Shown: piece by piece, positions 59,290 to 64,000 of the stretch
Layout of the letters: every line of letters starts with the position of its first letter
How positions within the stretch are numbered: position 1 is the stretch's first letter
From: an uncultured Eggerthellaceae bacterium
GTDB lineage: Bacteria; Actinomycetota; Coriobacteriia; Coriobacteriales; Eggerthellaceae
Length of the DNA stretch: 64,000 bases
NCBI GenBank assembly: GCA_934617065.1
Contig: CAKTTY010000001.1
Coordinates: 62,001-126,000, forward strand
Reading direction: 5' to 3'
Made by a program: the position numbers and the translations under genes
Notes under the pieces: generated by a model
Told to the model about the DNA's origin: nothing
What the model saw: the letters and a program-made list of their open reading frames with translations, nothing else
The model's database searches: none

Positions 59290-59514
59290 ATGTACGAGAA
59301 ACTTGCCTACAAAGGGTTCACGTCAACCCCTAGGTATGACATTGAAGGCAAGGTCATCTACGGCACGATCGACGAAATCGATGGATTCGCTTCATATGAA
59401 GCGAAAAGAGCTGATGAGGTTGAAACTGCATTTCGCAATGCAGTTGACGACTACATTGACGCTTGCGGGGAATCTGGCGTAGACCCGAAACCCAAGCTGC
59501 TGATGCTGGCATAG
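59290..59514 (+). CDS. HicB-like antitoxin
   Basis: The 74-residue protein has the HicB partial RNase H-like fold: YKGFTSTPRYDIEGKVIYGT, IDEIDGFASYEAKRADEVET, AFRNAVDDYIDACGESGVDP. Such proteins neutralise HicA mRNA interferases. AGGAAGG lies 8 bases before the ATG. No intact hicA adjoins it, so it may be an orphan antitoxin. The HTH domain found in some HicB proteins is absent. Confidence 0.75.
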   Translation: MYEKLAYKGFTSTPRYDIEGKVIYGTIDEIDGFASYEAKRADEVETAFRNAVDDYIDACGESGVDPKPKLLMLA

Positions 59515-59725
59515 CTGTCCGGTGTACTATCTTTGCCTTATGGTTCCGCTTTGGGCTCGGTCTGGAGTTGGAACCATCTTTTTCGGTAATCGCCAAACCA
59601 GCTACGGTCGGGGCCTCAAAAGAAAAGCGCCCGCGGCCTTGGCTCTTCACCCAGGCTTAGGCGCTTTTCCGGAGTTGCTGCCCAGCCATCCCCTCGGGTG
59701 GCTGCTTGGTTCCGTCCGAATTAAA

Positions 59726-59770
59726 CAAGCAAAGCCCTTAGCCACGTTTTGCGACGAAGGGCTTTGCTTG
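59726..59770 (-). terminator. Terminator of the CoA-transferase gene
   Basis: A 14-bp perfect stem (CAAGCAAAGCCCTT with its complement, 59726-59739 and 59757-59770) lies 39 bases beyond the stop of the leftward gene, followed on that strand by TTTAATT. The rest of 59515-59808 contains a second stem (AAAAGCGCC with GGCGCTTTT, near 59621-59670) and no gene. Confidence 0.65.
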
Positions 59771-59808
59771 AAATGGAAAGGGGTCGGCTCCGAAGGTAAG
59801 CTGAACCG

Positions 59809-61149
59809 CTAGCCTTGCGTAGGACCGAACGAAAGGTCGTCGAGTTTCGCCGGCGCCTCTTCGTCGTAGCAGCGCACGTTGCCCGCTTCCACCAGGGCGT
59901 CCACTTCGGCTTCGCTATAGCCCAGGTCTTCCATAACCGCGCGTGTGTCGTAGCCGACGGGTTTCGCGCGGCTGATAACCGGGTCGCCCTGGCTCTTCAT
60001 GCGGATGGGAACCGTGGTGATGGAATGGTCGCCGATGCTGTCGTAGTGAATCGGGCGGAGCATGTCGTTGACGTAAGCTTCGTCGTCCTCAAGAACATCA
60101 TCCATGGTGTTGCATACTGCGTAGGGAACATCGTTGGCGTCGAAGACTTCCTTCCAGTATGCCCAGTCGTGCTTGGCGAAGGCTTCGGCCATCATGTTCA
60201 CTACAGTTGCATTGTCGCCGTTGGCGTTGATGGTTGCGCAATTCGTGAAGCGTGGGTCATCGGCATATTCTTCCAGGCCAATCAGGCGTGCAACGAACGG
60301 GTACCAGGAATCGTAGGTGCCATAGCAAATAAGGAACCATACGCCGTCGGCGGTCATGTACGAATTGTTGGTGGGGCAGGGCACGGCCTTGCGGCTCTTC
60401 GGGAAGGGCACGCCGAACGGGGCGGAAACAACAGGCACCTGCATACCCCACAGCGCCATGTGGTGAAGGTTCACGGTAACGTGATCGCCCACGCCGGTGC
60501 GCTGAGCACGCCAAACGGCGCTCATGATGCCCAAGCCCAGGGCGATGCAGGAATTGAAATCTCCGAATGCGGCGGGCATGTTGCCCGGCTGGAAGTGCTC
60601 GCCAGCCTGCGGAATGGACATGAGCAGGCCGCCACGGGCGGAATAGCAGGTGGCGTCAAAGCCCTTGGCGTCCTTCATGGCGCCGCGTTCTCCGTAGCCG
60701 CGCATCTGGCCGTATACCAGGCGCGGGTAGCGGGCATGCAATGTTTCGTAGTCGTAGCCCAAGCGCCTCAAGGAAGGATTACGCAGGCTCGTAACGAACA
60801 CGTCGGCCTGTTCCAGCAGTTTTTCTACCAGTTCGCGTCCTCCGTCGGATTTCATGTCGATGGAAAGGAATTTCTTGTTGGCGTTGCTCATGTCGAACGC
60901 CGGGTTGTCGGGGCCCAGCTCTGGCATGCCGAAGCCAACGCCGTCGCCACGGTGCAGGTTGCCCTTGATGGTTTCGATCTTGTACACCGTGGCGCCCATT
61001 TCGCCGAGCGCGCGGGTACAGGCAGGCATCGCGACGTAATCTCCCAGCTCGACCACTACGAGCCCTTCAAGGCCCTTCGGCAGTTCCTCGGGCGACAGGC
61101 CCTGGAATTCTTCAGCGGGGGGCATAACGATTCGGTGATCCAGACTCAC
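59809..61149 (-). CDS. CaiB/BaiF family III CoA-transferase
   Basis: The 446-residue protein has the family III fold: GLVVVELGDYVAMPACTRAL, then GATVYKIE, NKKFLSIDMKSDGGRELVEK, ADVFVTSLRN, YGQMRGYGERG and the catalytic Asp region KGFDATCYSARGG. It moves CoA between carboxylic acids; the substrate is not evident (carnitine, bile acid and formate/oxalate enzymes share the fold). The start is GTG with AAGGAGG upstream. A 16-bp palindrome lies just before the ribosome site. It stands alone. Confidence 0.92.
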   Translation of the reverse strand: MSLDHRIVMPPAEEFQGLSPEELPKGLEGLVVVELGDYVAMPACTRALGEMGATVYKIETIKGNLHRGDGVGFGMPELGPDNPAFDMSNANKKFLSIDMKSDGGRELVEKLLEQADVFVTSLRNPSLRRLGYDYETLHARYPRLVYGQMRGYGERGAMKDAKGFDATCYSARGGLLMSIPQAGEHFQPGNMPAAFGDFNSCIALGLGIMSAVWRAQRTGVGDHVTVNLHHMALWGMQVPVVSAPFGVPFPKSRKAVPCPTNNSYMTADGVWFLICYGTYDSWYPFVARLIGLEEYADDPRFTNCATINANGDNATVVNMMAEAFAKHDWAYWKEVFDANDVPYAVCNTMDDVLEDDEAYVNDMLRPIHYDSIGDHSITTVPIRMKSQGDPVISRAKPVGYDTRAVMEDLGYSEAEVDALVEAGNVRCYDEEAPAKLDDLSFGPTQG

Positions 61150-61166
61150 GATAACCTCCTTGGTTA

Positions 61167-61182
61167 GATGAACATGTTCATC
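61167..61182. promoter_or_regulatory. 16-bp palindrome before the CoA-transferase gene
   Basis: GATGAACATGTTCATC is a perfect palindrome 17 bases from the start codon, next to the ribosome site. It shares TGAAC and GTTCA half-sites with the motif at 58242. Confidence 0.6.
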
Positions 61183-61335
61183 ACTCTACTTCCAGAGATA
61201 TCGTATTGCAATGAGCCGCTTTAGGGCATGCGCCGCAAGTGCTTTAGTGTTGCGGGCAAGTGCGGGCGGTGATCAGCATAAATGCAGGCCGCGCAAGGCT
61301 GACCTGCATTTATAGTTTCTCGAGCGCGATTGATT

Positions 61336-62097
61336 TTAATAAAGTGTTGGAGCAAGAAGCACCTTGCCGGTGCCGCGGTAGACGTTCACCAAACCTTCTC
61401 CGGAAGCAGCGGAGCCCACGAGCGATTTGCCTGAGCGCTCAACCGTGAAGTTGAGGGATCCGCTCCAGGCCAGCGCCATGTTGCCGTCGATCTTGAGCTC
61501 GTCGTTGTCCAGGGTAATTTCGATCAACTCTTCTTCGGGGCAGGGCGATTCCAGGCACAGCGCGCCGTAGCCTTGGATGCCCAGGTTGAACAGGCCTTCG
61601 TTGCCGGCAACGGCGGAAGAAACGTTGCTGCGCATAACCGTTTTGTGCTGAAGGCTGGAATAGCACGTCAGGAACAGACCGTCGTCGAGCACGATGGAAT
61701 TGCCCCAATCGGCCACGTCGAGCGTGATGATGTAGCGGTAGGTGGGCTCGAGCACCAGAAGACCTGTGCCCTGGTATTCGGGCTTGATGGCTGATTCGCT
61801 AGTGACTGCGCCGCGCAGGGCCTTGCCGAACAGGTCGCCCACACCCTTGACGCCGGTGGTGCAGGTTACGTTGCCTACCATCCACTGCATGGCGCCGGCC
61901 TGAACGGTGACGGGTGCCTGGCTCAGATCGCAGATAACCTGGCGGCGACGCACGTTCATTTCGCTGGCGAAGTAGGCGTTCATGGCGGAAGCTTCGTTGA
62001 CGGAAAGGTCGCGCTTCCATTCGATGGTTTTGAAAGCGCCGAACTCTTTGAGTACGGTTACGTCGTCGTTGTCAGTGAAATTGGAAATCTTGAACAT
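61336..62097 (-). CDS. AIM24-family protein
   Basis: The 253-residue protein is of the AIM24/TIGR00266 family, whose bacterial members are soluble beta-rich proteins of unknown role. Marks include AGAMQWMVGNVTCTTGVKG, AVTSESAIKPEYQGTGLLVL and NLGIQGYGALCLESPCP. AGGAGGAGAG precedes the ATG. A stem at 61278-61313 (ATAAATGCAGG with its complement) lies between it and the CoA-transferase gene and may terminate it. Confidence 0.88.
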   Translation of the reverse strand: MFKISNFTDNDDVTVLKEFGAFKTIEWKRDLSVNEASAMNAYFASEMNVRRRQVICDLSQAPVTVQAGAMQWMVGNVTCTTGVKGVGDLFGKALRGAVTSESAIKPEYQGTGLLVLEPTYRYIITLDVADWGNSIVLDDGLFLTCYSSLQHKTVMRSNVSSAVAGNEGLFNLGIQGYGALCLESPCPEEELIEITLDNDELKIDGNMALAWSGSLNFTVERSGKSLVGSAASGEGLVNVYRGTGKVLLAPTLY

Positions 62098-62163
62098 AAC
62101 TCTCCTCCTGTTGACGTTGGTGCGGGTTAATCCTCTTGATTACCAAATTTGTGGAAAAGCATA

Positions 62164-62404
62164 GCATGCGGCGGCTCTTGCGCGGGGTGGTGCGTCAGGT
62201 GCCTAGGGTGTCGCGTTGTGGCGGCGCCTTGTCCCCCGTGTCCGTTCCGTGCGCCCCCACGCCCAGAGCGTTGCACCGTGGTGCCGGAGCTCGTGGCGCC
62301 GACCCCCCCGCGCCCCGCGCACCCAGAGCGCGCCGGACTCTTGCGTCCTTGGGGCGTGTTGAACCCTCGCGATCCTAGGACGGTCGGATGCCTCACGCCT
62401 CCCA
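62164..62404. other. Very GC-rich non-coding gap
   Basis: This 240-base stretch between the AIM24 gene and the polymerase pair has long G/C runs and repeated GCCCAGAGCG/ACCCAGAGCG segments. Open frames cross it on both strands only because of its composition. I see no ribosome site or known motif in it. Confidence 0.5.
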
Positions 62405-62656
62405 TTAGGGTGTGTCGAACACCTGCGCTCCGGCAAAATCGTTGGATTTGGCGGCGTCCGCTTCTTTTTTGGCCATCAATTCTTCAAAGCCAGTCAGTGC
62501 TGCGAAGGGCATGAACTGGGTGGCGCGCTTGGGGCTGTTGGCGGCGAAGTGGACGCCGTTTTCCCTAACGCGCATTGCAATGTCGCGCAGTATGCAGCGG
62601 CGTCTTTCCGCCTCGTCAAAGGCAACGTCTTCCAGGAAATCGTCTTCGCTAAGCAC
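62405..62656 (-). CDS. YolD-like small partner of a Y-family polymerase
   Basis: This 83-residue protein contains RATQFMPFAALTGFEELM, the core of small YolD-like proteins found beside UmuC/UvrX-type polymerases. Its function is not established; in Bacillus the pair is SOS-induced. The GTG start has AGGAGG upstream and overlaps the end of the polymerase gene by 8 bases, so the two are coupled. Confidence 0.75.
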   Translation of the reverse strand: MLSEDDFLEDVAFDEAERRRCILRDIAMRVRENGVHFAANSPKRATQFMPFAALTGFEELMAKKEADAAKSNDFAGAQVFDTP

Positions 62657-63935
62657 GGTGGCCTCCTATTTGGTTGTTGCGTTCGCGCATGGTTGCGCCC
62701 TGCTTCAAGCTGGTGCCGCGCAGCAATGCGTTCTTGCCAAAGCGGTCGCGCACGGCAACGGACGCTTTTGCCAAGTCGGCCTCTTTGCCGCTGTCCTCTG
62801 GCCCGAAAAGACTGGGTTGGTCATACTTGGCGGGCTGGAGAGCGCCCAGTGCCACCGTTAGCCTGCGGATAGGTTCGCCATTCAGCGTGCGCTCGTCGAA
62901 CAGCTCCAGCGCAACCTTCACTATGCGATGCGGCGAATCGGTTCGTTCGGAAAGCTTGGTTGAGCCGCCGCTTCCCATGCCCCATCTGCCGCTTTCGGTA
63001 AGGTGGGGCTGCGCGTAGCCAACGTGCACGGATACGTTCCCGCACGAAAGCCCCTTCGAGCACAAGTCCAAGCAGCTGGCGTCTGCCATTTCCCGCAGCA
63101 CGGTGCGTGCTTCGCTGAAAGAATAGTCGCGCATCAGCACCTGCCCGTTCGATATCGAATGCGCTGCGGGGCGGTACTCTTTTATCTGCTTGATGGTGCA
63201 GGGCTCCTGCCCCCAGGCGTGGTCGAGCAGGTATTCGCCGTTTTTGCCGAATTCCTTTTTCAGCCATGCGGGGTTTGCCGCGCATACGCCCGCCATATCG
63301 TGGATGCCGTGTTTCGCCAGGCGATGTGCGATGCCTGGGCCCACCTGCCAGATGTCGGTTATGGGCTGATGGAACCAGATTTCGCGCTTATAGCTTTCTT
63401 CATCCAGTATGCCTATGCCGTCGGCTGCCTTCTTTGCTTCGATGTCCAGGGCCACCTTCGCCAAAAACAGGTTGGGGCCGATGCCTGCGGTGGCGGTGAT
63501 GCCCGTTTCTTCAGCTACCTTGTTGCGCAGCATTTCGGCGAAGGCCTTTGCGCCCATGCGGTACAGCTTCAGATAGGGGGTTGCGTCGATGAAGCATTCG
63601 TCGATGCTGTATACGTGGATGTCTTCGGCGCTTACGTAGCGTAGGTATAAGGCGTTTATCTGCGCCGATACCTCCATGTAGCGAGCCATGCGCGGCGTTG
63701 CCATGGTGTATTCGATTCCGTTGGGAATTTGGAAAATGCGGCAGCGGTTTTTTACGCCCAGCGCTTTCATGGCGGGTGTTATGGCAAGGCAGATGGTGCC
63801 GGACCCGCGGTCGGGGTCGGCCACCACGAGGTTTTCGGTGAAGGGATCCAGCCCTCGATCGACGCATTCGACGCTTGCGTAGAAGCTTTTCAAATCGATG
63901 CACACATAGCTCTTTGCGTGCTTGTTGGCAAGCAT
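62649..63935 (-). CDS. Y-family DNA polymerase (UmuC/UvrX-like)
   Basis: The 428-residue protein performs translesion synthesis. Catalytic motifs are CIDLKSFYASVECV and VYSIDECFIDATPY with the metal-binding Asp/Glu residues; GIGPNLFLAKVALDIEAKK is the thumb-proximal segment, and a little-finger domain follows. No C-terminal beta-clamp motif is certain. GGAAGGA precedes the ATG. A LexA-type box and a TATAAA lie 50-65 bases upstream, so it is likely SOS-regulated. Confidence 0.93.
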   Translation of the reverse strand: MLANKHAKSYVCIDLKSFYASVECVDRGLDPFTENLVVADPDRGSGTICLAITPAMKALGVKNRCRIFQIPNGIEYTMATPRMARYMEVSAQINALYLRYVSAEDIHVYSIDECFIDATPYLKLYRMGAKAFAEMLRNKVAEETGITATAGIGPNLFLAKVALDIEAKKAADGIGILDEESYKREIWFHQPITDIWQVGPGIAHRLAKHGIHDMAGVCAANPAWLKKEFGKNGEYLLDHAWGQEPCTIKQIKEYRPAAHSISNGQVLMRDYSFSEARTVLREMADASCLDLCSKGLSCGNVSVHVGYAQPHLTESGRWGMGSGGSTKLSERTDSPHRIVKVALELFDERTLNGEPIRRLTVALGALQPAKYDQPSLFGPEDSGKEADLAKASVAVRDRFGKNALLRGTSLKQGATMRERNNQIGGHRA

Positions 63936-63988
63936 GGACCGTTCCTTCCGTCACATCGAAAACAGAGTTTGTTCGCTGGTTTTTATAC

Positions 63989-64000
63989 GAACACCTGTTC
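63989..64000 (-). promoter_or_regulatory. LexA (Cheo-type) box of the polymerase operon
   Basis: GAACACCTGTTC fits the GAAC-N4-GTTC LexA site used in actinobacteria and Bacillus. On the leftward strand it abuts TATAAA (63982-63987), a likely -10. The box touches the window edge, so any further site is not visible. Confidence 0.8.

Noticed and set aside
59815..61167. 450-residue rightward frame opposite the CoA-transferase
   Set aside because: Antisense shadow; the leftward frame matches the CaiB/BaiF family from end to end.
62149..62514. Arg/Pro-rich frames in the GC-rich gap
   Set aside because: Composition alone keeps these frames open; no start context and no similarity to known proteins.

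Overview
The window is a bacterial chromosome segment of moderately high G+C. It most resembles an anaerobic gut-type actinobacterium of the Coriobacteriia (Eggerthellaceae-like). That placement is an inference from the gene set: [NiFe]-hydrogenase maturation genes, a complete late menaquinone operon, a family III CoA-transferase, redox flavoprotein and ferredoxin genes, Spy0128-type surface adhesins, and a LexA box of the actinobacterial/Bacillus GAAC-N4-GTTC type. No rRNA gene is present to confirm it.

Layout. 1-3.2 kb: the end of hypF, then hypC and hypD. 3.4-10.3 kb: envelope and ion-homeostasis genes (two bacterial PH-domain membrane proteins, a hemolysin III family protein, a PspC protein, a secreted 3D-domain protein, and two TrkA subunits behind a long structured leader). 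10.4-20.1 kb: housekeeping genes (purB, a response regulator/histidine kinase pair, purC, an exonuclease III, folE, an ACT-domain protein) and one leftward gene for an exported protein. 20.1-28.8 kb: mazG followed by menF, menD, menH, menB and a fused menE-menC. 28.8-39.2 kb: a membrane protein ending inside a REPIN-like hairpin, then a 2364-residue VWA/isopeptide-repeat adhesin and a 412-residue paralogue with a related promoter. 39.4-53.1 kb: an initiator tRNA and two tandem genomic islands bounded by 45-nt copies of the tRNA 3' half. 53.3-58.1 kb: a leftward operon hypA, ferredoxin-like protein, membrane protein, FAD oxidoreductase, hypB, with a divergent TetR-type regulator. 59-64 kb: a HicB-like gene, a CaiB/BaiF CoA-transferase, an AIM24 protein, and an SOS-type Y-family polymerase with its small partner.

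The most interesting part is 39.4-53.1 kb. Island 1 carries a ribbon-helix-helix protein, hsdR, hsdM and an expressed hsdS facing a 5'-truncated second hsdS. A tyrosine recombinase gene lies between the two hsdS copies, and two pairs of long inverted repeats (120 bp and 334 bp, both gap-free) link them. This is the architecture of a phase-variable, specificity-switching Type I restriction system. A DUF262/HNH (GmrSD-like) protein sits beside it. Island 2 carries an hsdS remnant, a twice-frameshifted gene and a toxin-antitoxin-SecB-like chaperone (TAC) operon behind a perfect inverted repeat. Arm-like direct repeats lie at the same distance from the two right-hand att copies, which suggests related integrases inserted both islands.

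Other points of note are a hydrogenase-maturation pair (hypA/hypB) wrapped around an uncharacterised membrane redox cassette, a palindrome shared by that operon's control region and the CoA-transferase promoter, a His/Cys-rich extension on MenH, and a possible cis-acting RNA ahead of trkA.
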